Source of the DNA: Paenisporosarcina sp049671445
GTDB taxonomy: Bacteria > Bacillota > Bacilli > Bacillales_A > Planococcaceae
Length of the DNA stretch: 64,000 bases
Assembly: GCF_049671445.1 (NCBI RefSeq)
Contig: NZ_JBATUX010000022.1
Span: 8,672-72,671, forward strand
Reading direction: 5' to 3'
The notes beneath the pieces were generated by a model. The model did no database searches and was not told the origin of the DNA. It saw only the letters and a program-made list of their open reading frames with translations. The first letter of the stretch is position 1, and every line of letters begins with the position of its first letter. This document shows positions 17,900 to 25,745 of the stretch, piece after piece. Position numbers and translations under genes: made by a program.

Positions 17900-18166
17900 C
17901 TAAATATCACTTATATCTAATTGAGTATCCATAAATCGTTTCACGGCTGTTGTGCCGGTGAAATATTCGAACCCCCTCCTTCTAAATGGTTGATTGGTTT
18001 CGACTATTCACTACGGCCTCCCCTCTCTTGTTGAAGTAAGTTTACTTTATCACGTAAACTGACTTTTGTAAATATTCAAAATACAATTAATTTTAAAATA
18101 TTTCTAAAGTCCTACTTAAAGTTGAAAAATGTCGAAAAATGAGCTACGATGGATTGGTAAAGCGAG
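17900..18166. other. Gap with a conserved-looking hairpin and GGAGG on the minus strand
   Basis: The gap holds a hairpin at about 17939-17963 (TTTCA/TGAAA and CGGC/GCCG arms). On the minus strand AAGGAGGGGG (17972-17982) precedes it. Frames downstream of this ribosome-like site lack an ATG, GTG or TTG at the right distance, so no gene is called. The plus strand from 18060 is AT-rich and should hold the promoter of the small gene at 18176. Confidence 0.3.
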
Positions 18167-18175
18167 GTGTCTCAC

Positions 18176-18358
18176 ATGGGCAAGTCTATATCGGACAATG
18201 ACCAACAAGTTACATACTTAAAAGAACGTCTTCACATTTTCTTAGAAGTATTAGATTCAATTGAACCAGAAACGACTGAACTTGAAGATATTGATCGCTT
18301 AATCGCGATGATGGATGATTTAGAACTTAAAATGGAACAATTTAAAAAATCTAAATAA
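18176..18358 (+). CDS. Small SE1561 family protein
   Basis: 60 residues, acidic and predicted wholly helical: MGKSISDNDQQVTYLKERL, then a conserved-looking LEDIDRLIAMMDDLELK. It fits the short SE1561-type proteins of staphylococci and Bacillales, which have no known role. GAGGTGTCTCAC precedes the ATG at 18176; a GTG three codons upstream overlaps the ribosome site. Confidence 0.7.
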   Translation: MGKSISDNDQQVTYLKERLHIFLEVLDSIEPETTELEDIDRLIAMMDDLELKMEQFKKSK

Positions 18359-18370
18359 GTAATTGAATTA

Positions 18371-18398
18371 GAGGGTGCCTCCTTGGTGCTCTCTTTTT
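18371..18398 (+). terminator. Terminator of the SE1561-type gene
   Basis: Stem GAGGGTGCC/GGTGCTCTC with G-U pairs, then CTTTTTCTTT. Confidence 0.75.
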
Positions 18399-18442
18399 CT
18401 TTGTGGTGAATTTAGTTTCGATGATTCATGCTCGCATAACGC

Positions 18443-18745
18443 TTTATGACCATTCGCGCATGGTTTCCGCCCACCCGAAGACGTTTACCGACCATTCGAA
18501 TCAGTTTTCCGCCCAACTTCAGACGACTTCCGACCAACTACAATCCATTTCCGCCCATTCGCCTCAATGTGGAATGAACTCACAATAATTCCCCTCAATC
18601 TAAATGCTTTCTTCGTCATTTCGTCCACTCGCATGTGATTTCTGTCCATTCGCAGACAATTGTTGTCCACTCGTAAGTGATTATCGTCCACTCGCAGACC
18701 TTTTCCGTCCATTCAACTCAATTACTGTCCATTCGCCTCCAGATG
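18443..18745. repeat. Degenerate 21-bp repeat arrays in the fumarase upstream gap
   Basis: Two blocks. Block one (about 18443-18567) has six units built on TTTCCG(A/C)CCA-TTCG, with GACC and GCCC mostly alternating. Block two (about 18620-18745) has six units on TTCTGTCCA(C/T)TCGCAGAC, always with GTCC. Both have a period close to 21 bases, which gives seven-residue repeats in translation, but no frame has a ribosome site. They fill most of the 532-base gap before the fumarase gene. Confidence 0.75.
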
Positions 18746-18837
18746 TACATAATTCAGTTTAAGACGTACACAAGTCGTATCCACTTAACTGCTTCGCACG
18801 ATGATAACCATTTCTTTTTTTCACATCCTGAAAAGAG

Positions 18838-18843
18838 TATAAT
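18838..18843 (+). promoter_or_regulatory. -10 element of the fumarase promoter
   Basis: A consensus TATAAT lies 48 bases before the fumarase ATG. Its -35 region is only T-rich, so the promoter may need an activator or be weak. Confidence 0.45.
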
Positions 18844-18890
18844 AGTGAGTGGAAAGATTAAAGCATTGTATGAAAAGGGGTTTAACTCAC

Positions 18891-20429
18891 ATGTATTTAG
18901 AGACATTGGAAAAAAGTATATATGATTTAATTACTGAGACATCTACCAACTTACCAAAAGATGTACGTCGAGCAGTTAGTAAAGCAAAAGCTGCTGAAAA
19001 TGCGGGAACTCGCGCAGCGATGAGTTTAGATACGATTGCGACAAATATTCAAATGGCTGATGATAACGTTTCACCCATTTGCCAAGATACTGGTATGCCA
19101 ACATTTAAAATCAAAACTCCGATTGGCGTTAATCAATTAGAAATCAAAGCGGCAATTCGACGCGCTATTGTAACGGCTACGAAAAATTCTAAATTACGAC
19201 CAAACGCTGTTGATTCATTAACGGGTGAAAATAGTGGTGACAATTTAGGTGAAGGTGTTCCAGTTGTGAAGTTTGAACAATGGGAAAAAGATTACATAGA
19301 AATGAAACTCATTCTTAAAGGCGGCGGTTGTGAAAACAAAAACATTCAATATAGTCTGCCTGCTGAACTAGAAGGAATCGGTCGTGCTGGCCGTGATTTA
19401 GATGGCATTCGTAAATGTATTCTTCACTCTGTTTATCAAGCACAAGGACAAGGCTGTTCTGCTGGTTTCATTGGTGTAGGAATTGGTGGCGATCGTGCCT
19501 CTGGTTATGATTTAGCTAAAGAACAATTATTCAGATCCGTTGATGATGTGAATCCACATGCACAACTTGCTGAACTAGAAGAATATATTGTTGAGAAAGC
19601 AAACACACTAGGCATTGGCACAATGGGCTTTGGTGGAGAAGCCACTTTACTAGGGTGCAAGATTGGTGTTATGCACCGAATTCCAGCGAGTTTCTTTGTA
19701 TCAGTTGCCTATAACTGCTGGGCTTACCGTCGTCTAGCAATTAATATTGATCCGACAACCGGCGGCATTAACGAATGGCAATATCAAGAAGGCGAAAAAG
19801 TAGAATTTAAAGAAGAGGCCGACAAATCAGCTGAAGAAGCAGCAACTCGAATCGTTGAACTTCGTGCACCAATTAGTGAAGAAGAAATTCGTAAATTACA
19901 AGTTGGCGATGTCGTTAAAATCAGCGGAAAGATGTACACTGGCCGTGACGCCATTCATAAATATCTGTCTGATCACGATGCTCCACTAGATTTAAATGGT
20001 CAAATCATTTATCACTGTGGACCAGTTGTTTCTAAAGATGATGAAGGCAACTATCACATTAAAGCTGCAGGACCAACTACTTCGATTCGTGAAGAACCTT
20101 ATCAAGGTGACATCATGAAAAAATTCGGAATTCGTGCGGTTATGGGTAAAGGCGGTATGGGACCGAAAACTCTCGCTGCGCTAAATGAACATGGCGGTGT
20201 TTACTTAAATGCAATCGGTGGAGCTGCTCAGTACTATGCTGATTGTATTAAAGGCGTTGAAGGCGTTGATTTGATGCAGTTCGGTATTCCTGAAGCAATG
20301 TGGCATTTACGTGTTGAAGACTTCACAGCGGTCGTTACAATGGATTCTCACGGCAACAGTTTGCATGCAGATGTTGACAAATCTTCTCTTGAAAAATTAG
20401 CGCAATACAGTGACCGTGTCTTTAAGTAA
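18891..20429 (+). CDS. Class I fumarate hydratase (iron-sulfur type)
   Basis: TCA-cycle enzyme converting fumarate to L-malate, 512 residues, with alpha and beta domains fused in one chain. Cysteine motifs CQDTG (Cys64), GGGCENKN, QGCSAG and LLGCK suit the [4Fe-4S]-dependent class; KGGMG and the GPTTS segment mark the C-terminal domain. The start is the ATG at 18891 after AAAAGGGG; a frame extends 14 codons upstream without support. B. subtilis uses the oxygen-stable class II enzyme, so an oxygen-sensitive form in this organism is notable. Confidence 0.92.
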   Translation: MYLETLEKSIYDLITETSTNLPKDVRRAVSKAKAAENAGTRAAMSLDTIATNIQMADDNVSPICQDTGMPTFKIKTPIGVNQLEIKAAIRRAIVTATKNSKLRPNAVDSLTGENSGDNLGEGVPVVKFEQWEKDYIEMKLILKGGGCENKNIQYSLPAELEGIGRAGRDLDGIRKCILHSVYQAQGQGCSAGFIGVGIGGDRASGYDLAKEQLFRSVDDVNPHAQLAELEEYIVEKANTLGIGTMGFGGEATLLGCKIGVMHRIPASFFVSVAYNCWAYRRLAINIDPTTGGINEWQYQEGEKVEFKEEADKSAEEAATRIVELRAPISEEEIRKLQVGDVVKISGKMYTGRDAIHKYLSDHDAPLDLNGQIIYHCGPVVSKDDEGNYHIKAAGPTTSIREEPYQGDIMKKFGIRAVMGKGGMGPKTLAALNEHGGVYLNAIGGAAQYYADCIKGVEGVDLMQFGIPEAMWHLRVEDFTAVVTMDSHGNSLHADVDKSSLEKLAQYSDRVFK

Positions 20430-20438
20430 ATCGTTCGA

Positions 20439-20476
20439 TTGTATTCTATAATTCTCCTATGTTATAATGATTCTAA
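20439..20476 (+). promoter_or_regulatory. Promoter of the P-type ATPase gene with a PerR-type operator
   Basis: TTGTAT (20439-20444), an 18-base spacer and TATAAT (20463-20468) form a sigma-A promoter. Overlapping its -10 is TTATAATGATTCTAA (20462-20476), which matches the Per box consensus TTATAATNATTATAA at all positions but one. PerR-Fe represses such promoters and releases them under peroxide. In B. subtilis the homologous pfeT gene is PerR-controlled. Confidence 0.8.
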
Positions 20477-20497
20477 ACTAATAACAATTATTGAAAT

Positions 20498-20528
20498 GCT
20501 GGTATTCCCTATGGGAGTGCCAGCTTTT
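20498..20528 (+). terminator. Terminator-like hairpin in the leader of the ATPase gene
   Basis: A 12-bp stem (20498-20509 with 20513-20524, two G-U pairs) with a three-base loop, then TTTT. It ends fumarase read-through but also lies downstream of the Per-box promoter. Confidence 0.7.
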
Positions 20529-20579
20529 CGCACATTTATAGGGTTGTGATATTGAATATCATTATCAGGAGGAATGAAA

Positions 20580-22481
20580 ATGGAAGCAATTAATCAAAAT
20601 TCACCATCAATTTTCAGTCGATTAAAACCACATGTTGAATTGATTGCAGCCCTCTTCTCTGGCGTGTTAATTCTTTTTGCTTGGTTTTTAGGCAGTAGTG
20701 ATGAAACGTTCTTATCCATCGCTTTATATTTACTGGCTTTTCTAATTGGAGGATATGCGCAAGCTAAAGAAGGAATTTTGAATACCATTCACCGAAAAGA
20801 GTTAAATGTTGAGTTACTGATGATCATTGCAGCTATTGGTTCATCAATAATTGGTTATTGGGCTGAAGGCGCTATTCTTATTTTTATATTTTCTTTAAGT
20901 GGCGCCCTTGAAACTTACACAATGAACAAAAGCAAAAAAGAATTATCCAGTTTGATGAATTTACAACCCGAAGAGGCATGGCTACTTGATGAAAATGGAC
21001 AATCAAGTCGCGTCCTGGTAAAAAGCCTAGAGGTTGGAAATCATTTACTTGTCAAACCAGGCGATCGAATACCAGTTGATGGTGTCATTATTACAGGAAG
21101 TACTTCAGTCGATGAAGCTGCTATAAGTGGTGAATCTATTCCCGTTTCAAAACACGCAGGAGATGAATTATTTGCGGGGACTGTAAATTTAAACGGTGTT
21201 TTATCGATTGAAATGACGAAATCAAGTAGTGAATCACTAGTTCAAAAAATCATTGAACTTGTTCAAGCTGCTCAAAGTGAAAAATCCCCTACACAACAAT
21301 TTATTGAACGATTTGAAGGGAAATATGTAAAAATTGTTCTAATTTCTGTTGGATTGATGATGTTTCTCCCCCACTATCTATTTGATTGGGATTGGACGAC
21401 AACATTCTATCGAGCGATGGTTTTACTTGTCGTGGCATCGCCTTGTGCACTAGTTGCCTCAATTATGCCTGCGACGCTTGCTGCCATTTCAAACAGTGCA
21501 AAAAACGGCTTGTTATTTAAAGGCGGGGTCCACTTAGAGAATATCGGGAATATGAAAGCGATAGCTCTGGATAAGACGGGGACGCTGACAAAAGGAAAGC
21601 CTATCGTAACGGATTTCATTGTTCGGGATGGGTTGAATGAGCAATCTGTATTAACGAGTTTGGCGAGTATTGAATCACAATCCACACATCCTCTCGCTCA
21701 AGCCATAACATCATTTGCTGTCATGAAGGGTGTTACTACCTTCCCAATTACAAAAATGGAAGATGTTCCTGGCTGGGGCATTAAAGCGGATATTGATTCA
21801 CAGGAATGGAAAGTTGGGAAGCCGCGCTTTGTAGGGTATGACGAGGCAATGTCTTTTAATAATAATGCAGCCCTTCGTTTAGAGAACCAAGGAAAAACCG
21901 TTATTTTCGCTGCTGATCAAGACGGTATTATCGCTGTCTTAGCACTTAAAGATACGGTGCGACCAGAATCAAAAGAAGCTATTACGTTATTGCGAAAAGC
22001 TGGTATTTATACAATTATGTTAACTGGTGATAATGAGCGGACAGCTAAGGTCATCGCTGAAGAAGCAGGCGTGGATGACTATATTGCGGAATGTTTAGCA
22101 GAAACAAAAGTAACTCATATGAAAGAGCTTCTAGCGAAATACGGAAACGTTGGAATGGTCGGAGATGGTATAAATGATGCACCAGCTCTAGCTACCGCCA
22201 CTCTTGGTATAGCAATGGGTCAAGGAACAGACGTTGCTCTTGAGACCGCAGATGTTGTACTAATGAAAGATGATTTGTCACGCATTACCTACGCGATTCA
22301 ATTGTCTCGAAAAATGAATCAGGTTGTAAAGCAAAATATCTACTTCTCCATATCAATAATTGTCCTATTGATCTTCAGTAATTTCTTTCAAATTATTAAC
22401 TTGCCACTTGGCGTCATTGGGCACGAAGGCAGTACGATTCTCGTCATTTTAAACGGCTTACGCCTACTGAAAATCAAATAA
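20580..22481 (+). CDS. pfeT: P1B-type metal-transporting ATPase (PfeT/ZosA-like)
   Basis: Membrane ATPase of 633 residues that most likely exports Fe(II). The helix-6 metal motif is SPC (VVASPCALVAS), not CPC, and the last helices carry GVIGHEGSTILVILN; both are marks of the P1B-4 class. The phosphorylation site DKTGTLT, TGES-like actuator motif SGES, and GDGINDAPA are intact. There is no N-terminal heavy-metal domain. The start at 20580 follows AGGAGG by seven bases. B. subtilis PfeT (YkvW/ZosA) has nearly the same length and is induced by peroxide through PerR; the Per box here supports the same role. Confidence 0.87.
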   Translation: MEAINQNSPSIFSRLKPHVELIAALFSGVLILFAWFLGSSDETFLSIALYLLAFLIGGYAQAKEGILNTIHRKELNVELLMIIAAIGSSIIGYWAEGAILIFIFSLSGALETYTMNKSKKELSSLMNLQPEEAWLLDENGQSSRVLVKSLEVGNHLLVKPGDRIPVDGVIITGSTSVDEAAISGESIPVSKHAGDELFAGTVNLNGVLSIEMTKSSSESLVQKIIELVQAAQSEKSPTQQFIERFEGKYVKIVLISVGLMMFLPHYLFDWDWTTTFYRAMVLLVVASPCALVASIMPATLAAISNSAKNGLLFKGGVHLENIGNMKAIALDKTGTLTKGKPIVTDFIVRDGLNEQSVLTSLASIESQSTHPLAQAITSFAVMKGVTTFPITKMEDVPGWGIKADIDSQEWKVGKPRFVGYDEAMSFNNNAALRLENQGKTVIFAADQDGIIAVLALKDTVRPESKEAITLLRKAGIYTIMLTGDNERTAKVIAEEAGVDDYIAECLAETKVTHMKELLAKYGNVGMVGDGINDAPALATATLGIAMGQGTDVALETADVVLMKDDLSRITYAIQLSRKMNQVVKQNIYFSISIIVLLIFSNFFQIINLPLGVIGHEGSTILVILNGLRLLKIK

Positions 22482-22519
22482 AAAAGCAGGAGCTGTCATA
22501 TAGACGCTCCTGCTTTTTT
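22481..22519. terminator. Bidirectional terminator between pfeT and the BrkB gene
   Basis: A 13-bp stem AAAAAGCAGGAGC/GCTCCTGCTTTTT with A- and T-runs on its two sides. The last codons of the BrkB gene lie inside. Confidence 0.9.
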
Positions 22520-23476
22520 CATCGCTAATTTTTCTTTACGTTCTTGCATGACGGCATTAATTTGCCCTCCAACCATTAAAATGGTTCCCGAGAAGTATAA
22601 CCACATCATTAATACGATAATTCCACCGATACTACCATAAGTTGCAGAGTAATTAGCAAAACTACTAACATATAACGAAAATCCGAGTGATACTAGAATC
22701 CATCCTAATGTAGCAAATATTGCCCCTGGAATCACACTTTTTAAATATAATTTACGGTTTGGTGCAATCCAATACAACAACATAAAGACCACAAAAATCA
22801 TAACCGGGGGTATCGTCCATCTAACGTTATTCCAAACAGTCAAGAACCCTTGTTCATAACCTAAATAAGAGAATAAGAATGTACCTATCTGTTCTCCAAA
22901 TACTGGTAATACTAAGGCTACAACAAATAAAGTAATAAGTAACAAAGTGAAAATAACGGAAATGCCTCTAGCAATAAAAAAAGGTCTAGTTTCTTCAAGG
23001 CTATAAGAACGATTTAATGACTTAATTAGAGCATTCATCCCATTCGATGCTGACCAAATAGTTGCAAGAATTCCGACAGATAACAATCCACCGTTTCGAT
23101 CGTTAAGCACTTCATCTAATGTCCCATCGATAAGTGTATAAACTTCTCCAGGTGCATATGTACGTAAAATATTAAATAGCTGATCTTCTTGTAAATTCAA
23201 ATAGGGTAAAAGTGTCACCATGAATATTAATAAGGGAAAAAGCGATAGTAAGAAAAAGAATGCTAGTTGTGCTCCCAAAGCCGTAACATCTACATATTGA
23301 ATACGTGCTAATAATTCCTGAAAGAATCCTTTTGATGTAGTAACATCAAAAGGATAATCTGGACCTTTACTTTTCTTTTTCTTAAATTGCATTAATTTCA
23401 ATTTACTTAAGAAATTAGTTGAGGAACGGGTTTTTTGGCTACCTTTAGGTTGAATAGGTGTATTTTCGTTTGCCAT
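22496..23476 (-). CDS. YihY/BrkB family membrane protein
   Basis: 326 residues. A basic soluble N terminus of about 60 residues is followed by six hydrophobic segments with the family motifs ALGAQLAFFFLLSLFPLLIF, WSASNGMNALIKSLNRSY and LPNRKLYLKSVIPGA-like. The family (PF03631, once mis-assigned as RNase BN) has no settled function. It lies 16 bases after the YtxH-like gene and is likely co-transcribed with it. Confidence 0.88.
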   Translation of the reverse strand: MANENTPIQPKGSQKTRSSTNFLSKLKLMQFKKKKSKGPDYPFDVTTSKGFFQELLARIQYVDVTALGAQLAFFFLLSLFPLLIFMVTLLPYLNLQEDQLFNILRTYAPGEVYTLIDGTLDEVLNDRNGGLLSVGILATIWSASNGMNALIKSLNRSYSLEETRPFFIARGISVIFTLLLITLFVVALVLPVFGEQIGTFLFSYLGYEQGFLTVWNNVRWTIPPVMIFVVFMLLYWIAPNRKLYLKSVIPGAIFATLGWILVSLGFSLYVSSFANYSATYGSIGGIIVLMMWLYFSGTILMVGGQINAVMQERKEKLAMKKAGASI

Positions 23477-23492
23477 TTAATCAGTTCCCTTC

Positions 23493-23903
23493 TTATGAGA
23501 ATTTTTTCTCATCATAAACATGTTCTGGTAGTACTGGCATCTCAAAATTTTCTTCTTCATTTTTTACAATTGTTTTATATTCTTCTTTAGAATGCACAAA
23601 GGCATCCTTAGTTTCGGAAACAAGCGTTTTGACTTGTGGAGACAACTCTTTTATTTCTTCAACTTTGCCAGTAATATACTGTGCATCTTGTGAAAATTGA
23701 TTATATACAGTTTGAAGCTTATCTGCTTTTTCTTGTAATTTCAGTTTAAAGTCTTCACGATTTTTCGAATAATATTTCACATCATAAGAAACGTTTTTCA
23801 ATCGATATTTAACATCTTCACGTGTTGCACGATCCAACAAACTTAGTCCTGCACCTGCAATTGCCCCAACAAACATACCTTTTATAAATTTACTTTCACT
23901 CAT
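23493..23903 (-). CDS. YtxH-like general-stress-type protein
   Basis: 136 residues. A short N-terminal helix rich in Gly/Ala (KGMFVGAIAGAGLSLLDRAT) is followed by a long amphipathic, coiled-coil-like region, the architecture of YtxH-domain proteins. The ATG at 23903 follows GGAGGTTTTATTG. It is upstream of the BrkB gene in the same operon; the pairing suggests a membrane-associated partner, though this is inference. Confidence 0.72.
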   Translation of the reverse strand: MSESKFIKGMFVGAIAGAGLSLLDRATREDVKYRLKNVSYDVKYYSKNREDFKLKLQEKADKLQTVYNQFSQDAQYITGKVEEIKELSPQVKTLVSETKDAFVHSKEEYKTIVKNEEENFEMPVLPEHVYDEKKFS

Positions 23904-24047
23904 CAATAAAACCTCCCAAGATTAAAATTCAATGTGCTTTAATATACCCTTCTATTTGCATATTAAAACAATTCATCTCTTTGATTTGACAATTTTTCTG
24001 TACCATGAAATGATTAACCATAATGTTTGAAAGGTAGGAATCTTAAA

Positions 24048-24269
24048 ATGAACTTAACTCAACCATCTCAAGAAAATGTTGAATACATGATTGACCAAAT
24101 TAAGGAAAAACTTCGTATGGTTAATGTAGATGCTATGAAATCCGATAATTTTGATGACTCTCAATATGAAGAATTACATGATTTATACTCGATGGTTAAA
24201 AAACGTTCTACTTTTAGCCCGAGCGAAATGCAAGCCATCGCTTCAGAACTGGGATCATTACGTAAATAA
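24048..24269 (+). CDS. yfkK: UPF0435/DUF1128 protein YfkK
   Basis: 73 residues, all helical, with the recognisable core NVEYMIDQIKEKLRMVN, DLYSMVKKR and FSPSEMQAIASELGSLRK of the B. subtilis YfkK family. Role unknown. The ATG at 24048 follows AAGGTAGGAATCTTAAA; a start seven codons earlier overlaps that site. Confidence 0.85.
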   Translation: MNLTQPSQENVEYMIDQIKEKLRMVNVDAMKSDNFDDSQYEELHDLYSMVKKRSTFSPSEMQAIASELGSLRK

Positions 24270-24343
24270 ATATAAAAATCTTCTAGCTCTTGGTGGTCAC
24301 TGAAAAACTTGCTTTAAAGAGTGTCGTAAGTGAATCCGATTAT

Positions 24344-24388
24344 AAAGGAGAGATTTCGTTTAATTTTTGAACAAAATCTCTCCTTTTT
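24344..24388 (+). terminator. Terminator downstream of yfkK
   Basis: A 13-bp stem AAAGGAGAGATTT/AAATCTCTCCTTT and a T-run. About 75 bases separate it from the yfkK stop codon. Confidence 0.8.
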
Positions 24389-24475
24389 CCTTTGATAAAA
24401 ATTAGGTGTATTTATTAGACACAAGCTATCACCTAACTTAAATTTTCTTTAAATTAAGTAGGAGATTGTAGTGAA

Positions 24476-24635
24476 AGGCGGCGACTCCAGCGGGAAAAGC
24501 ATGATCTGAAGACCCCGCAGACAACAAGTTGTGCGCAACTTGTTTGCGACGAGTAACCGCAGGAGCAGACTATTTTTGCTCGTCGAGGAGGCTGAGGCCA
24601 TGCCCGCGGAAAGCGTCCGCCTATAACGGAAATCC
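24476..24635. repeat. Structured GC-rich intergenic repeat, copy 2, with internal palindrome
   Basis: Same element as 10229-10345: GGCGGCGACTCCAGCGGG at the start, TGAAGACCCC inside and CCCGCGGAAAGCGTCCGCC at the end. This copy contains an extra piece at 24521-24556 built around a perfect 9-bp palindrome (AACAAGTTG-TGCG-CAACTTGTT) and flanked by two copies of CCGCAG. It lies between yfkK and the methyltransferase gene. Confidence 0.8.
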
Positions 24636-24678
24636 CCTGTACTTGTCAATAAATAACAAATTGTTTTTTTCAGAGGAC

Positions 24679-25674
24679 CTAGCTCTTGCTAGAGGATTTT
24701 TTATATTGTACAACGTACCAACTACCTTCTCGAATTACGGTATGGATGCCTAAAAACTCTAAACTTGCAGCATCTCCCCATTGTTCCAATTGCTCTTTTT
24801 GAGGCAATGGATGCAAATTTTCAAAGGAATGAAAGAAACTATTAAATGCCGCAACAAATGGCGGACTATCTTGACCACCAGAAATAGGTGTAACAACCGA
24901 TAATACCCCATCTTCACTCAACCACTCACTTAATCTATCAAATAATTCTTGTCTTTTTTCTGGAGGAATATAGTGAATGATATTATTCATCAATATTAAG
25001 TCATATGATTGTTTTGGTTCATAATCCCATAAATCACTTTGTTCAATAGACACATTTTCGAGTGATGCCGTTAATTTGTCAGCCGTCTTTGCAACTGAGT
25101 CACTAACCTCAATCCCTTCGAATTGAGATTCAGGGAATCGTTCGGCAAGTCGTTTGATATATCCGCCTTCTCCACACCCAATGTCCAGCACAAGTTGCTT
25201 ATCATTTCCTTTTAATAATTTTGCGATTTTTGGTAAAGCTATGACTTCTAATAAGCGACTCGTTTGAGCCACAGTATCTGCATGTTTTTCCGAATCAAAA
25301 TGATTACGTGTCTTGTTACGCATCATGTCAGGATATGCGAGTAGACTTGGTATATGTAATTCCATCATTTCTTTTAGTATAACGCCTGAAGACGATTCTT
25401 CTTTAGGTCGTGGTAACTTCCACATGGATCCAGTTTTGTATCGCTGTCGACTCATTGATTTTAAATGCCCGATTGACACACCCACACTTGTCCATTGATT
25501 AAGCAGAATTTCATCTATTTGGTAAGCATCCGCTACGTCGGCAACTGTTACACCGCGTTCAAACGCTTTAAATAAATCGAGTTCATACCCTACATATGCA
25601 TGCCAGGAATATAAAAAGGGGACATTTCGTTTCATCCACATACGCGCTTTAAACATTTTCATCACATCAATCAT
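24679..25674 (-). CDS. Class I SAM-dependent methyltransferase with helical N-terminal domain
   Basis: 331 residues. The first about 110 look like a winged-helix or dimerisation domain, as in plant-type and antibiotic O-methyltransferases; the Rossmann core follows with motif I VLDIGCGEGGY, an acidic SAM-binding residue in FEGIEVSD, and LILMNNIIHYIPP. The ATG follows GGGAGGGATAGGCA. It lies 71 bases after the FAD monooxygenase gene on the same strand with no terminator between, so the two are probably co-transcribed. Substrate unknown; a small hydroxylated molecule would suit the pair. Confidence 0.82.
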   Translation of the reverse strand: MIDVMKMFKARMWMKRNVPFLYSWHAYVGYELDLFKAFERGVTVADVADAYQIDEILLNQWTSVGVSIGHLKSMSRQRYKTGSMWKLPRPKEESSSGVILKEMMELHIPSLLAYPDMMRNKTRNHFDSEKHADTVAQTSRLLEVIALPKIAKLLKGNDKQLVLDIGCGEGGYIKRLAERFPESQFEGIEVSDSVAKTADKLTASLENVSIEQSDLWDYEPKQSYDLILMNNIIHYIPPEKRQELFDRLSEWLSEDGVLSVVTPISGGQDSPPFVAAFNSFFHSFENLHPLPQKEQLEQWGDAASLEFLGIHTVIREGSWYVVQYKKSSSKS

Positions 25675-25745
25675 TGCCTATCCCTCCCATTTATATTCTC
25701 TTATTTACATACACGTTAGATTTGAGTTGTAAACCTTTCGATGTG

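Noticed and set aside
17965..17973. GGTTCGAAT on the minus strand, like the T-loop of a tRNA
   Set aside because: The flanking bases cannot form the T-stem and no acceptor or anticodon arm is present.
18403..18712. Short reading frames across the 21-bp arrays on both strands
   Set aside because: They have seven-residue repeats but no ribosome site; the frames follow from the repeat period.
18443..18745. Possible CRISPR array
   Set aside because: Units of 21 bases are contiguous and degenerate with no spacers, and there are no cas genes.
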